The notes: generated from the letters alone by a model not told the origin. 64,000 nt of DNA from Sphingobacterium sp. LZ7M1 (GCF_024296865.1 NZ_CP101134.1:3038001-3102000); one strand, 5' to 3'; numbered from the stretch's first letter, positions 36,813-45,968 are shown. Translations and numbers: made by a program.

Positions 36813-36962
36813 TTAAGGATATACCAAAGCTCCCGAGACGTTCCAAAAGCTAAAGCTATCGCCTTCGCGAGGTCCTTGTGGAATCTGTACTCGTACGGTA
36901 TGTTTTCCAGCTTTCAAATCTCCCAAATCTATAAAGACAGGATTGGTAACTGTTCCTGGGCA
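36813..36962 (-). pseudogene. Stranded C-terminal remnant of the PNGase F-like gene
   Basis: This stretch continues the reading frame of the PNGase F-like gene beyond its amber stop (36963-36965). It encodes 49 residues, beginning CPGTVTNPVFIDLGDLKAGK and ending in NVSGALVYP before a TAA at 36813-36815. The frame is undisturbed, and these residues match the end of PNGase F catalytic domains from memory. It would be translated only by readthrough or if the stop is a sequencing error. Confidence 0.8.
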
Positions 36963-38480
36963 CTAATTCGACCTGCTCAAGTCGGAAGAAGACAATCCAT
37001 CTTCAAAATTCCCACTGACTGGGTTATATAGTCGGTAGCTACCGCAATCTAATCGCCAAGGAGTGAACTGTGCCTGCAATTTACCATCCATAAAAATCTT
37101 ATTGGGTTTAGGGACAAACTCATCTCCATTCCCCCAACCACCATGGCCAGTAGTAATATATCTTAGCTTCGCCCCTTTGATATCCTCTGTTAGGTCAAAG
37201 GTCAACTCCAATCCCTTTTCATCAGCAAACATGGTCGGATAGATCTGACCGCCCATTTCCATGATATTAGTCGTATTGAACAATGGCATAATCTTCATAC
37301 CACTTGCATAATTGGATCCACCGGGATGAATGGTCAGCTCTAAACTAACCTTGTGGCCACCTTTGTCATAGTTTCCAATATAAGTACCGATATATACTTC
37401 CTTGCCTGAAAGCACGGAAAGGAATTCGGAAATATCTTGCCGGTAGATTACGCTATCTTGCCAGGTTTTACCCTTTAAAGCCAATCGATCATTAAAGTGA
37501 GAGACTCCAAATGGGGTAAAAAATCGCATGAGCTCAAATACTGGCGAGAATTCTGAAGTACGGACCATACCAGGATAACTGACCCCTGCAGAGTCTGTGA
37601 CCTTTGGAAGGGTTTCCATTCCATTTTTCATTCCATCCAAAAAACTGATTTTTTGATCTTCAGCAATCAAGAAAACCGAGCCAGTCCTGTCATAGGCATC
37701 GCCATTTGATTTTTCGATCAACTGGATAAAGGCTTGGCTATTTTCGTCGACCTGAGGAACCTGTACTTTTTTGAGTATGACGGTACCTTCTGCAAACCTG
37801 AAAATAGAATCAGATTTGATTCCCGGTTGAAAACAGATCTGTTCATTTTGGAAAATAGGAATATGTACGAACCTACTCTTCCAAAGCTCGTCCCTATAGG
37901 ATAGTTCATCTAGCAAATCTGCCTTATTAATTTCCGGAAGGTCCTTTGGCCAAGCTTTAAGCTTCTCAATTGAAGCAGCGACTAGCCCAGAATTGCCATT
38001 TCTGCGGTATTCTAGTACCAATCCTAAGCCTTGCCCCAAGTCATTTGGAGCTGCATTGATCGATAGATCATTACTGTATAATAATTCAATCTTATTGGAA
38101 TTGACTGAGGTAACCACTTTTTTAGTCTTATGCTTTAAGATTTCAGTTCCAGCACCCTGTTCTTCATAAGCATACTTAGTCAAGGTTGTACTATCCACGG
38201 TACTGATCTGCTTTGAGGCAGATAAATAGGCAATCCGATAGACCTTTTTATTGGAATAATCAAAACTGGAGACCTCTGCAGGATAGCGTGCAGAACCCGA
38301 AACCAAACTCTCCTTGGTAATGAATGATTTTCCTTTCGTGGCGAAAACCACCACTGGATCTTGCTTCATCATGGCACCATCACGAAAATAATGGTAGGTG
38401 ATTTTATAGGTTTCTTGGCCAAAGACCAGGTTGGCCAGTGAAAGAAACATTATGAGTACGAATCCTCTTTTCATTTTCAA
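36963..38480 (-). CDS. PNGase F-like peptide:N-glycanase, amber-truncated
   Basis: 505 residues with a signal peptide (cut near 22, VFGQ). An N-terminal domain (about 25-200) precedes the two-part PNGase F catalytic fold; recognised segments are PFGVSHFNDRLALKGKTWQ, GKEVYIGTYIGNYDKGGH, and TPWRLDCGSYRLYNP near the end. The total length with the remnant (555) is that of PNGase F-II type enzymes. It ends in SSDLSRSN followed by TAG where family members have Trp (TGG) before CPGT: a one-base G-to-A change. The last 50 residues, one beta-sheet edge of the fold, are lost, so the protein is probably inactive unless read through. It starts three bases after the oxidoreductase stop. Confidence 0.78.
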   Translation of the reverse strand: MKMKRGFVLIMFLSLANLVFGQETYKITYHYFRDGAMMKQDPVVVFATKGKSFITKESLVSGSARYPAEVSSFDYSNKKVYRIAYLSASKQISTVDSTTLTKYAYEEQGAGTEILKHKTKKVVTSVNSNKIELLYSNDLSINAAPNDLGQGLGLVLEYRRNGNSGLVAASIEKLKAWPKDLPEINKADLLDELSYRDELWKSRFVHIPIFQNEQICFQPGIKSDSIFRFAEGTVILKKVQVPQVDENSQAFIQLIEKSNGDAYDRTGSVFLIAEDQKISFLDGMKNGMETLPKVTDSAGVSYPGMVRTSEFSPVFELMRFFTPFGVSHFNDRLALKGKTWQDSVIYRQDISEFLSVLSGKEVYIGTYIGNYDKGGHKVSLELTIHPGGSNYASGMKIMPLFNTTNIMEMGGQIYPTMFADEKGLELTFDLTEDIKGAKLRYITTGHGGWGNGDEFVPKPNKIFMDGKLQAQFTPWRLDCGSYRLYNPVSGNFEDGLSSSDLSRSN

Positions 38481-38483
38481 ATA

Positions 38484-39527
38484 TTAATAGACTTCAATAG
38501 TAGTACCGTTTTCCATGGGATGTGAGGTACAGATCAAGCATCTTCCATTGTCCACCTCCCTGTCTGTCAAAACCTCATTGTAATCCATCCTGACAGCTCC
38601 TTTGGTAACTTGGGAGATGCAGGTGCTGCACATTCCCGACTTGCAGGAATATGGCAATTTGATCTTATGCTCTAACCCGATGTCCAGGATCGTCTTATCG
38701 TATGGAATGGTCATTGGATAGTCCTTGCCCTGAAACTTCAGAACAATATCATAGCTAGTCATGTCCACCGGTTCTTCTTCCTTCTCGTCCTCGTCTTCCT
38801 CTTCTTCAGGGAAATGAAAAGTTTCCCTTTTGATATCCGCTTCCGGAACACCCATTCCCAATAAGGTAAAGCGGACCAAGTCCATATAAAACAGAGGCCC
38901 ACAGGTGTAGAAAACAGCTTCCTGCCCATCATTTAAATGCTCACGGATAAGATTCAAGATATAATCCCTGTTCAATCTTGCTGTCAAAAGGTTCTTGCTG
39001 TTGGACCAGATAAATTCAACATGCAATCGGTCCGGGTAGTCAGCTTGCCATTTTAGGAGCTCATCATAAAAGATGGTCTGCTCCTTGGAGCTATTGCTGT
39101 AGACCAAGACCACTTTAGTGTCAGTTTCCGCCACTAATGCAGTTTTCAGAATGGAAAACAAGGGAGTTACCCCTACTCCAGCCCCGAAAAGAAAAATTGT
39201 TCTTTTATTGTCTTCCGAAGGGATATAAGTAAATAATCCCTGTGGGTCCATTACTTGGATTTCATCGCCAACCTGCGTTTTATGGTGAAGCAATCTCGAA
39301 ATCTCGCCATTATCCACCCGCTTTACGGTAATCTCATAAGGCTCATCAACCACCGGACTACTCGAAAAGGAATAGGAACGTCTAACTTCGCGCTCGCCAA
39401 AAGCAAAAGCCAAGGTTAAAAATTGCCCAGCTTTATAAGGGGGATAGTTCCCTGAAATATCTTCAAATCGAATGGATATATTGTGATTGGGTTGTTGAAT
39501 GATCTCTGAAATCCTGAATGTAAACAT
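38484..39527 (-). CDS. Flavin/2Fe-2S oxidoreductase (PaaE/ferredoxin reductase-like)
   Basis: 347 residues. An FAD domain with RRSYSFSSSP (about 49-58), a NAD domain with FLFGAGVGVTPLFSIL near 112, an acidic linker (Glu/Asp run near 240-255), and a C-terminal plant-type 2Fe-2S domain with CKSGMCSTC and a final Cys about 30 residues later. This is the order of phenylacetyl-CoA epoxidase reductase PaaE and related enzymes. No oxygenase gene is adjacent; it may serve a distant one. Three bases separate it from the PNGase gene, suggesting co-transcription of unrelated functions. Confidence 0.88.
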   Translation of the reverse strand: MFTFRISEIIQQPNHNISIRFEDISGNYPPYKAGQFLTLAFAFGEREVRRSYSFSSSPVVDEPYEITVKRVDNGEISRLLHHKTQVGDEIQVMDPQGLFTYIPSEDNKRTIFLFGAGVGVTPLFSILKTALVAETDTKVVLVYSNSSKEQTIFYDELLKWQADYPDRLHVEFIWSNSKNLLTARLNRDYILNLIREHLNDGQEAVFYTCGPLFYMDLVRFTLLGMGVPEADIKRETFHFPEEEEDEDEKEEEPVDMTSYDIVLKFQGKDYPMTIPYDKTILDIGLEHKIKLPYSCKSGMCSTCISQVTKGAVRMDYNEVLTDREVDNGRCLICTSHPMENGTTIEVY

Positions 39528-39682
39528 GATGTTAAAGATAACAGCTTACAATAGAATTTTCAAATAGAAATAGTCAATAGGACATCAATAAAACATAAGT
39601 AAGCAGCATTTTCCATAAATAATTGCGAAGCGGAGGTATTCCATAGTAAGTTTAAGTTGGCTCAGCGAGTTAGGCACAAAAA

Positions 39683-39712
39683 AAGAGGTTTAACCTTGCG
39701 GTTAAACCTCTT
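39683..39712 (-). terminator. Terminator of the rimP-nusA-infB operon
   Basis: A perfect 13-bp stem (39683-39695/39700-39712) with a 4-base loop; on the minus strand it is followed by TTTTTTGTGCC. It lies 25 bases after the infB stop. Confidence 0.85.
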
Positions 39713-39736
39713 GTGTTATTTTGTTGAAGCCTTGGA

Positions 39737-42700
39737 TTAAAGCTTACGTTTTACTTCTACTTGTTCGAATGCTTCTACAATATCTTTCTCTTGGATATCG
39801 TTAAATCTCTCAATGCTCAAACCACATTCGTAACCTTGTGCAACTTCTTTCACGTCGTCTTTGAAACGTTTCAATGAAGCTAATTTTCCGGTATGGATTA
39901 CTACACCTTCCCTGATTATGCGCACATCGTTATTTCTGTTGATCTTACCATCAAGAACCATACATCCGGCGATTGAACCGACTTTGGAGATCTTGAATAC
40001 CTCACGGATTTCAACCTCAGCAACGATTTTCTCTTCAAGTTTCGGTGCCAACATTCCTTCCATCGCAGATTTGATCTCTTCGATCGCATCATAGATGATG
40101 GAGTAAAGACGAATATCAATCTGTTCGTTCTCTGCCAACTTACGGGCATTTTGAGTAGGACGAACTTGGAAACCGATGATGATCGCATCTGAAGCAGAAG
40201 CTAATAATACGTCTGACTCAGAGATAGCACCAACTGATTTGTGAATGATATTAACTTGGATTTCATCCGTAGACAGTTTCAATAATGAATCGGATAATGC
40301 TTCGATTGAACCATCCACATCACCTTTAACAATGATGTTAAGTTCTTTAAAGTTACCGATCGCAAGACGTCTTCCGATTTCGTCAAGGGTAATGTGCTTA
40401 GTAGCACGCATACCTTGTTCACGTTGTAATTGTAGACGTTTGTTAGCAACCTGACGAGCTTCAGATTCACTTTCCATAACGTAAAGTTTATCACCCGCAG
40501 TTGGAGCACCAGACATACCTAAGATCTGTACCGGCATGGAAGGTCCTGCTTCTTTTACGCGTTCGCCGCGCTCATTCGTCAAGGCCTTAACTTTACCAGA
40601 ATAAGATCCCGCTAAGATTGGATCACCAATTTTCAAGGTACCTCCCTGTACAAGTACAGTCGTTACAATACCTCTACCTTTATCTAAAGCAGCTTCGATA
40701 ACCGAACCTACAGCACGTTTTTTAGGATCTGCCGTCAGTTCAAGTAATTCTGCTTCTAATAATACTTTCTCTAATAATAATTCAACGTTCTCACCCGTTT
40801 TAGCGGAGATCTCTTGAGCTTGGTATTTACCACCCCAATCCTCAACTAAAATGTTCATGATGGATAGTTGCTCACGGATCTTATCTGCATTTGCACCAGG
40901 CTTATCCACCTTGGTGAAAGCAAATACGATAGGAACGTTTGCAGCCATCGCGTGGTTGATTGCTTCTTTTGTTTGAGGCATCACCGCATCATCCGCTGCA
41001 ATCACGATAATAACGATATCCGTTACTTGAGCACCACGAGCACGCATCGCCGTAAAGGCTTCGTGACCTGGAGTATCTAAGAATGTGATTTTCTTACCAC
41101 CTTCTAATTGTACGGCATATGCACCAATGTGCTGGGTAATACCACCGGCTTCACCTTTGGTTACATTCGCTTTACGGATGTAGTCAAGTAAGGATGTTTT
41201 ACCGTGGTCAACGTGTCCCATTACCGTAACGATAGGCGCTCTAGGAACCAAACGAGTTTCATCGTTTGCTTCTTCTAGTTCTGTTGTTTCCTCATCCTCA
41301 GGTTTGATAAATTCAATTTGGAATCCGAATTCATCAGCTACGATTGCCAATGTTTCAGCATCCAACCTTTGGTTGATCGAAACGAACATACCCAAGCTCA
41401 TACAAGTACCGATAACCTGAGTAACAGGAACATCCATTAAGTTTGCCAATTCATTCGCTGTAACGAATTCTGTTACGCGCAATACTTTTGACATTGCTGC
41501 TTCTTCCATTGCTGCTTCTTCAGCAGAAAGCGCTATATCATCACGTTTTTGACGGCGTAATTTCGCACGTTGAGCAAATTTACCGGATTTACCAGCACCG
41601 CTCAAGCGAGCAAGTGTTGCTTTGATTTGATCTTGGATTTCCTTTTCAGTAGGTTCTTCCTTCGGTGTATCAGGTTTTCTGTTTCTATCATTACGACCTC
41701 TGTTGTTACCATGTCGGTCGTTGTTAGGATGATTTCCACGGTTTGGTCTGTTTCCACCTTGGAATGGAGGGCGATTTCCGCCATCTTGTCTGTTGCCATG
41801 TTGTTGTCCATGTCCCTGTCCAGCTTGACCTTGGTTTTGACCTTGTTGGCCTTGTCCTTGATGTCCTTGACCTTGATGGCCTTGACCATGTCCAGGACCA
41901 CCATGTCCAGTGTTAGGTTTGTTCGTACGCTTGCGCTTACGTTTGTTGTCATGTTGGTTCCCACCAGCATTATTTGACGATGAAGCAACTGGCTTGTGTG
42001 GTTTAGATACAGGCAACTGAATCTTGCCAACTACTTTAGGACCGCTTAAAGTCTCTGAACGTGCGCGGATTACATCATCGACAGGTTCAGCTTTAGCAGC
42101 AGGTTTTTCTACTTCTTTATTTTTTTTCACCTCTTCAGGTTGTTTTTCTATCTTTTCAGATTTCTGTGGCTGTGCAACCTTCTCAGGCTGTACTGGCTTT
42201 TCTGTTTGAACTGGTGCCTCTTCTTTCACAGGTTGAGCAGGTTTTACAGGTTGTTCAACAACCGGCTTCTTCTCTTCAACTTTGGCGACCTCTTCTTTCT
42301 TAGGCTCTACTTCCTGTTTCGCAACTGGAGCTTCTTCTTTCTTAACCTCTACTTTCTTCTCTGGTTCAGCAGGTTTTTCTTCTTTAGGCTCAGGTTTAGC
42401 AGCTGGCTTACCACGCTTCAAACTATCCAAGTCTATCTTACCTACCACCTTCAGCGCTGATCCCGAATCTTCTTTCTTCGTATCCTCAGCAGGCTGGGCA
42501 TTCTCCGTAGAAGCATTTTTAATCAGGATTTCCTTCACATCAGCAGGGTTTTCCTTTTCTTCAGTAGATTCAGGGCTAGAGCTAGCAGTGCCTGTGGCTG
42601 GACCTTCTTCACGGCGAATCTTGCCGATAACTATTTGTTTAGCCTCGTCTTTAACAATCTTATCACCCTGAAATTCTTTCAAAAGAACGCCATACATCTC

Positions 42701-42832
42701 AGGGCTCAACTTCGAACTTGGTTTAGAGTCTACATCAAACCCTTTCTTAACCAAATATTCTACAGCCGTGCCTATCCCAATGTTGAGCTCTTTTGCCGCC
42801 TTAAGCAAGTTTATACTTTTACCTTCTGTCAT
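39737..42832 (-). CDS. infB: Translation initiation factor IF-2
   Basis: 1031 residues. The N-terminal about 420 residues are low-complexity: a Lys/Glu/Pro/Val-rich stretch (about 60-260) and a Gly/Gln/Asn/His-rich stretch (about 300-390). The GTPase follows with GHVDHGKTS (near 540), DTPGHEAF and TKVD, then the translation-factor domains ending in VEVKRKL. IF-2 delivers initiator tRNA to the 30S ribosome. It lies downstream of nusA and rimP in the conserved operon and has a terminator after it. The long disordered N-terminus is usual for Bacteroidota. Confidence 0.97.
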   Translation of the reverse strand: MTEGKSINLLKAAKELNIGIGTAVEYLVKKGFDVDSKPSSKLSPEMYGVLLKEFQGDKIVKDEAKQIVIGKIRREEGPATGTASSSPESTEEKENPADVKEILIKNASTENAQPAEDTKKEDSGSALKVVGKIDLDSLKRGKPAAKPEPKEEKPAEPEKKVEVKKEEAPVAKQEVEPKKEEVAKVEEKKPVVEQPVKPAQPVKEEAPVQTEKPVQPEKVAQPQKSEKIEKQPEEVKKNKEVEKPAAKAEPVDDVIRARSETLSGPKVVGKIQLPVSKPHKPVASSSNNAGGNQHDNKRKRKRTNKPNTGHGGPGHGQGHQGQGHQGQGQQGQNQGQAGQGHGQQHGNRQDGGNRPPFQGGNRPNRGNHPNNDRHGNNRGRNDRNRKPDTPKEEPTEKEIQDQIKATLARLSGAGKSGKFAQRAKLRRQKRDDIALSAEEAAMEEAAMSKVLRVTEFVTANELANLMDVPVTQVIGTCMSLGMFVSINQRLDAETLAIVADEFGFQIEFIKPEDEETTELEEANDETRLVPRAPIVTVMGHVDHGKTSLLDYIRKANVTKGEAGGITQHIGAYAVQLEGGKKITFLDTPGHEAFTAMRARGAQVTDIVIIVIAADDAVMPQTKEAINHAMAANVPIVFAFTKVDKPGANADKIREQLSIMNILVEDWGGKYQAQEISAKTGENVELLLEKVLLEAELLELTADPKKRAVGSVIEAALDKGRGIVTTVLVQGGTLKIGDPILAGSYSGKVKALTNERGERVKEAGPSMPVQILGMSGAPTAGDKLYVMESESEARQVANKRLQLQREQGMRATKHITLDEIGRRLAIGNFKELNIIVKGDVDGSIEALSDSLLKLSTDEIQVNIIHKSVGAISESDVLLASASDAIIIGFQVRPTQNARKLAENEQIDIRLYSIIYDAIEEIKSAMEGMLAPKLEEKIVAEVEIREVFKISKVGSIAGCMVLDGKINRNNDVRIIREGVVIHTGKLASLKRFKDDVKEVAQGYECGLSIERFNDIQEKDIVEAFEQVEVKRKL

Positions 42833-42862
42833 CTACTATTTCCTAAATATAATTTCGTACTA

Positions 42863-42894
42863 CAAAAATATGTTTTTTTACAAGGATTTAACAA
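42863..42894 (-). promoter_or_regulatory. Candidate internal promoter before infB
   Basis: Minus strand TTG (42894-42892), a 21-base spacer and TATTTTTG (42870-42863), about 30 bases before the infB ATG. The spacer is at the long end, so this is tentative. Confidence 0.3.
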
Positions 42895-42913
42895 TTTATT
42901 ATAAATTGTTAAA
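42887..42913 (-). other. AT-only hairpin between nusA and infB
   Basis: A perfect 12-bp inverted repeat with a 3-base loop, composed almost entirely of A and T. It is not a normal terminator (no GC core), but in RNA it would form a stem between two cistrons, perhaps affecting mRNA processing or stability. Confidence 0.4.
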
Positions 42914-42934
42914 CCCTCAGATTCGAACTTTTTA

Positions 42935-44173
42935 TTATTCGAATTCCGCTTGTAAAATACGTAGGATCTCGCGAATGGTATCTTCTTCTAAATCCGTACG
43001 TCTTACAAGTTCTTCTTCGGACAGTGCTAATACAGATCTAGCTGTATCTAAACCAACGCGTTTAAACTCGTCGATAATCCATCCGTCAATTTCATCTGCA
43101 AATTCTTCGATGTCCACATCTTCCTCTTCTTCTCCGCTCTCACGGTAAACATCGATTTCATAGCCAGTTAATTTACCGGCCAATTTAATATTGTGTCCAC
43201 CACGACCAATTGCCAAAGAAACCTGATCTGGTTTCAAGTAAACAGCCGCGGTTTTGTTTTCTTCATCAATCTTGATTGAAGTAATACGCGCAGGACTTAA
43301 TGCACGCGTAATATATAAAGAGTGGTTGGTTGTAAAGTTGATTACGTCGATGTTCTCATTGCGCAGCTCACGAACGATACCATGGATACGAGATCCTTTC
43401 ATACCAACACAAGCTCCAACAGGATCGATACGGTCATCATATGACTCTACAGCTACCTTAGCGCGCTCTCCTGGTTCACGAACGATCTTCTTAATGGTAA
43501 TCAAACCATCAAAGATCTCAGGAACTTCTAATTCAAACAATCTCTGCAAGAATTCCGGAGCAGTACGTGAGATAATAATCTTAGGATTATTGTTCATCAT
43601 GTCCACTTTGTCAACAACCGCACGGATGCTATCTCCTTTTTTGAAATAATCCGCAGGGATTTGCTCACTCTTAGGAAGGATCAACTCATTTCCATCCTCA
43701 TCTAATACTAAGATCTCTTTTTTCCAGATCTGATAAACCTCACCAATCACCAACTCACCTTCACGATCTTTATATTTCTTGAAGACTTCGTCTTTCTCAA
43801 GCTCAAGGATTTTAGAAACCAATGTCTGACGAGCTGCTAAAATCGCACGTCTACCAAAGCTTTCTAAAGTAATTTGCTCAATGTAATCATCTCCTACTTC
43901 TAAATCTGGATCATATTTGTGCGCTTCTTCCAATTCGATTTCTAGATCATCATCTTCTGAGAAACCATCTTCCATAACTACACGCGTACGCCAGATCTCT
44001 AAGTCACCGTTATCTGGGTTGACAATAACGTCTACATTCTCGTCAGTTCCAAAACGTTTGCGGATCATACTGCGGAACACCTCCTCCAAAACGGTAATTA
44101 CGGTTGGACGGTCGATGTTCTTAAAGTCTTTAAACTCTTGAAACGAGTCAATCAAGTTTATATTAGTACTCAT
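42935..44173 (-). CDS. nusA: Transcription elongation/termination factor NusA
   Basis: 412 residues with the family order: N-terminal domain (1-125), S1 domain (about 130-200, including GEVYQIWKKEILVLDEDGNEL), then two KH domains (VGACVGMKGSRI and SLAIGRGGHNIKLAGKLTG). The C-terminus ends in an acidic domain (EEEEDVDIEEF) without the long acidic repeats of Proteobacteria. It modulates pausing and termination of RNA polymerase. Middle gene of the rimP-nusA-infB operon; rimP ends two bases upstream. Confidence 0.97.
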   Translation of the reverse strand: MSTNINLIDSFQEFKDFKNIDRPTVITVLEEVFRSMIRKRFGTDENVDVIVNPDNGDLEIWRTRVVMEDGFSEDDDLEIELEEAHKYDPDLEVGDDYIEQITLESFGRRAILAARQTLVSKILELEKDEVFKKYKDREGELVIGEVYQIWKKEILVLDEDGNELILPKSEQIPADYFKKGDSIRAVVDKVDMMNNNPKIIISRTAPEFLQRLFELEVPEIFDGLITIKKIVREPGERAKVAVESYDDRIDPVGACVGMKGSRIHGIVRELRNENIDVINFTTNHSLYITRALSPARITSIKIDEENKTAAVYLKPDQVSLAIGRGGHNIKLAGKLTGYEIDVYRESGEEEEDVDIEEFADEIDGWIIDEFKRVGLDTARSVLALSEEELVRRTDLEEDTIREILRILQAEFE

Positions 44174-44175
44174 TC

Positions 44176-44640
44176 TTATTTAAATGAAATTAACACCTTT
44201 GTTTCCTTTATATGTTCTAAGGGAATTTCAGCTTGTTGCAACACAGCTTTCTTTCCTTTTTCTTTTACTTTCTCTTCTATGCTGATCGACCCGTCATTGA
44301 TTGCCAATAACTGTCCTTCTCTTTTCGTTCCATCCTGCATCTTAACCTGAACATCTCTACCGATATTCTTCTCGTACTGTCTGTTCAATAACAAAGGGGA
44401 ATCAATTCCTGGAGAAGAAACCTCCAAGCGATAGGCTTTATCAATTACGTTTTCTTCTTCTAAATGAAAACCAACATGGCGACTCACTTGAACACAATCT
44501 TCAATTGCGATCCCATTATCTCCATCCAGAAGAATCTCTAAAACGCCATTCTTTAAAAACCGAACACTTACAATAAATAAATCCGGTCTGTCGGCGATTT
44601 TCTCTTCTACTAACTCGATTACTCGATTTTCAACCTGCAT
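44176..44640 (-). CDS. rimP: Ribosome maturation factor RimP
   Basis: 154 residues with the RimP pattern: VENRVIELVEEKIADRPDLFIVSVRFL at the start, LDGDNGIAIEDCVQVSRHVG, and LEVSSPGIDSPLLLNRQYEKNIGRDVQV in the centre, followed by a C-terminal Sm-like domain. It acts in 30S assembly. First gene of the operon. Its transcript probably starts near 44692 and begins with the hairpin at 44662-44684. Confidence 0.96.
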   Translation of the reverse strand: MQVENRVIELVEEKIADRPDLFIVSVRFLKNGVLEILLDGDNGIAIEDCVQVSRHVGFHLEEENVIDKAYRLEVSSPGIDSPLLLNRQYEKNIGRDVQVKMQDGTKREGQLLAINDGSISIEEKVKEKGKKAVLQQAEIPLEHIKETKVLISFK

Positions 44641-44661
44641 ATTTTAAAAAATGAATTAAAA

Positions 44662-44684
44662 AAGGGGGCATACCATGCCCCCTT
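44662..44684 (-). terminator. Terminator-like hairpin in the rimP 5' leader
   Basis: A 10-bp GC-rich stem (44662-44671/44675-44684) with 3-base loop, followed on the minus strand by a T-run of about seven. It could end the upstream S24-repressor gene; but it lies downstream of the rimP promoter, so every rimP transcript also carries it from about base 9. It may therefore attenuate the operon. Confidence 0.6.
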
Positions 44685-44698
44685 CCTTTCAGATAGTA

Positions 44699-44729
44699 CA
44701 AAGGTACAAAATGTATTTCTTATTTACAA
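44699..44729 (-). promoter_or_regulatory. Promoter of rimP-nusA-infB
   Basis: Minus strand TTG (44729-44727), a 20-base spacer and TACCTTTG (44706-44699) match the Bacteroidota promoter. It lies within the gap after the S24 gene stop (44745), about 60 bases before rimP. Confidence 0.7.
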
Positions 44730-44744
44730 ACCATGAATTAGATG

Positions 44745-45518
44745 TTAATTTTTATCGACTACTGAATTGATAGTTTTCTGCATTTGCGCCATCATGGTAG
44801 ACAAAGCTTCCAAGGTCGGCTCTGGATTAGGCTCAGGCAATTCTGTACTCACAAACCCTTTCGCCTTCCACACCTCCAATATCTCATTTGCAGAAACCCA
44901 ATATGGTTCGTAGGTCTTATTGTCTGATACCAGTTTCAGACCTTTATCTTCTTTAAACTTCTGACCAATCCTCTTATAAACGATCCCCTCGTCTGAAGAC
45001 ACGATCACATAAGTCTGGCCAGGTTTGATATCATGCCAATTCTCTACATATTCAGCGATGATCAAAGATCCCGAGGCTAACGGCAACATGGAATCACCTT
45101 TGATCTCAAAAGCCCTATAGGTACCTTGATTAAACATTGGCAAAGAAAACTTTGGCAGCTCACTAACATATTCAGGATCTGCATAGCCATTCAAATATCC
45201 AGCACTCGCCTTAACCGGAACTAACTCAATATTTTCTCTATCATTGGAATCAACGGTCACACTTAGTACCCTCAGGTTGGAGGCATTGCTTTTTGGCGTA
45301 GGCTTCCATTTATCATCAATCTCATCATTGGCCAATTCATCCATACTCAAATCGTAGAACTCTGCTATCTTTTTTAGCAACTCATATTTAGGCTCTGCCC
45401 TATCCTCTTCATACGCGCCTACAGAAGCACGCTTAATTTCCATTAAATCAGCAAACTGCTGCTGGGTTAATCCTTTTTTCTTCCGAAGATATTTAAGATT
45501 TGATGAGATATTAGCCAT
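44745..45518 (-). CDS. XRE/S24 repressor (LexA/CI-like)
   Basis: 257 residues. N-terminal helix-turn-helix (LRKKKGLTQQQFADLMEIKR, about 11-30), a linker, and a C-terminal S24 domain with the catalytic pair Ser143 (GDSMLP) and Lys182. A plausible self-cleavage bond is Ala106-Gly107 in KASAGYL. It resembles a stress-responsive repressor, but not a true LexA (the helix-turn-helix is XRE-type). It is transcribed divergently from a GIY-YIG-like gene; the shared region holds inverted repeats that may be its operator. Confidence 0.85.
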   Translation of the reverse strand: MANISSNLKYLRKKKGLTQQQFADLMEIKRASVGAYEEDRAEPKYELLKKIAEFYDLSMDELANDEIDDKWKPTPKSNASNLRVLSVTVDSNDRENIELVPVKASAGYLNGYADPEYVSELPKFSLPMFNQGTYRAFEIKGDSMLPLASGSLIIAEYVENWHDIKPGQTYVIVSSDEGIVYKRIGQKFKEDKGLKLVSDNKTYEPYWVSANEILEVWKAKGFVSTELPEPNPEPTLEALSTMMAQMQKTINSVVDKN

Positions 45519-45544
45519 AGATTTTTTTTATTTAATTTTTGGAA

Positions 45545-45618
45545 TACTAAATTTATTAGTAATATTGTGCCAATAAAATTAGCAAAACGATTGCAAATTA
45601 CCAAATAATTTAGCTAAA
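45545..45618. promoter_or_regulatory. Candidate operators between the S24 repressor and the GIY-YIG-like gene
   Basis: Inverted repeat TACTAA-N5-TTAGTA at 45545-45561 and a perfect 10-base palindrome TTTAGCTAAA at 45609-45618, in a 111-base divergent gap. Position and symmetry suggest binding sites of the S24 repressor, but two unlike elements are hard to read as one operator. Inference. Confidence 0.4.
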
Positions 45619-45629
45619 ACAAGAATAAA

Positions 45630-45953
45630 ATGAATAAATACTATACTTATATCGCAACAGATTCTAATCGCAAATTCTTACAGGCGGGATTTAGCCAAGA
45701 TTTAAATTCAGTTTATCAGGATTTTCAGAGCACACAGGAGCCTACGCTCTTTTCCTTTGCCATGTTAAACCGTATCGTTCTAGTGGAAACCCATAACAGT
45801 TTGTTTGAAGCCGACAGAAGATTGCAGGAACTAAATTCTATGGGAAGGATTGTTAAAGAAAGATTGATCCGCAAGTCAAACCCAAATTGGCTTAGCTTAT
45901 GTCCCCATCTATCAAAATTCGGCGCAAACAAAAAAGCCGTTGTTTATGCATAA
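45630..45953 (+). CDS. Degenerate GIY-YIG-like protein
   Basis: 107 residues. The sequence follows the GIY-YIG fold: YYTYIATDSNRKFLQAGFS (GIY and YIG positions become YTY and LQAG), then ADRRLQELNSMGRIVKERLI and NPNWLSL, which match the end of the family domain (pattern A..RE..LK.W.R..K..LI, NP.W.DL). The catalytic Glu is Leu65 here, and the YIG motif is lost, so nuclease activity is unlikely. Divergent from the S24 repressor and possibly regulated by it. Confidence 0.7.
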   Translation: MNKYYTYIATDSNRKFLQAGFSQDLNSVYQDFQSTQEPTLFSFAMLNRIVLVETHNSLFEADRRLQELNSMGRIVKERLIRKSNPNWLSLCPHLSKFGANKKAVVYA

Positions 45954-45968
45954 GCTATAAACAACGGC
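45936..45968. terminator. Terminator at the end of the GIY-YIG-like gene and the convergent gene
   Basis: Perfect 12-bp stem (45936-45947/45957-45968) with a 9-base loop, straddling the GIY-YIG stop codon (45951-45953). On the minus strand it is followed by TTTTTTG, so it ends the 46029-49151 gene; the plus-strand T-run is poor. Confidence 0.65.

Noticed and set aside
41570..41977. 135-codon Ser/Thr/Val-rich plus-strand frame in infB
   Set aside because: Opposite strand of the low-complexity IF-2 N-terminus; low-complexity repeats create long open frames on both strands.
44745..45518. LexA itself
   Set aside because: The N-terminal domain is XRE-type rather than the winged helix of LexA; it is called a LexA/CI-like S24 repressor only.
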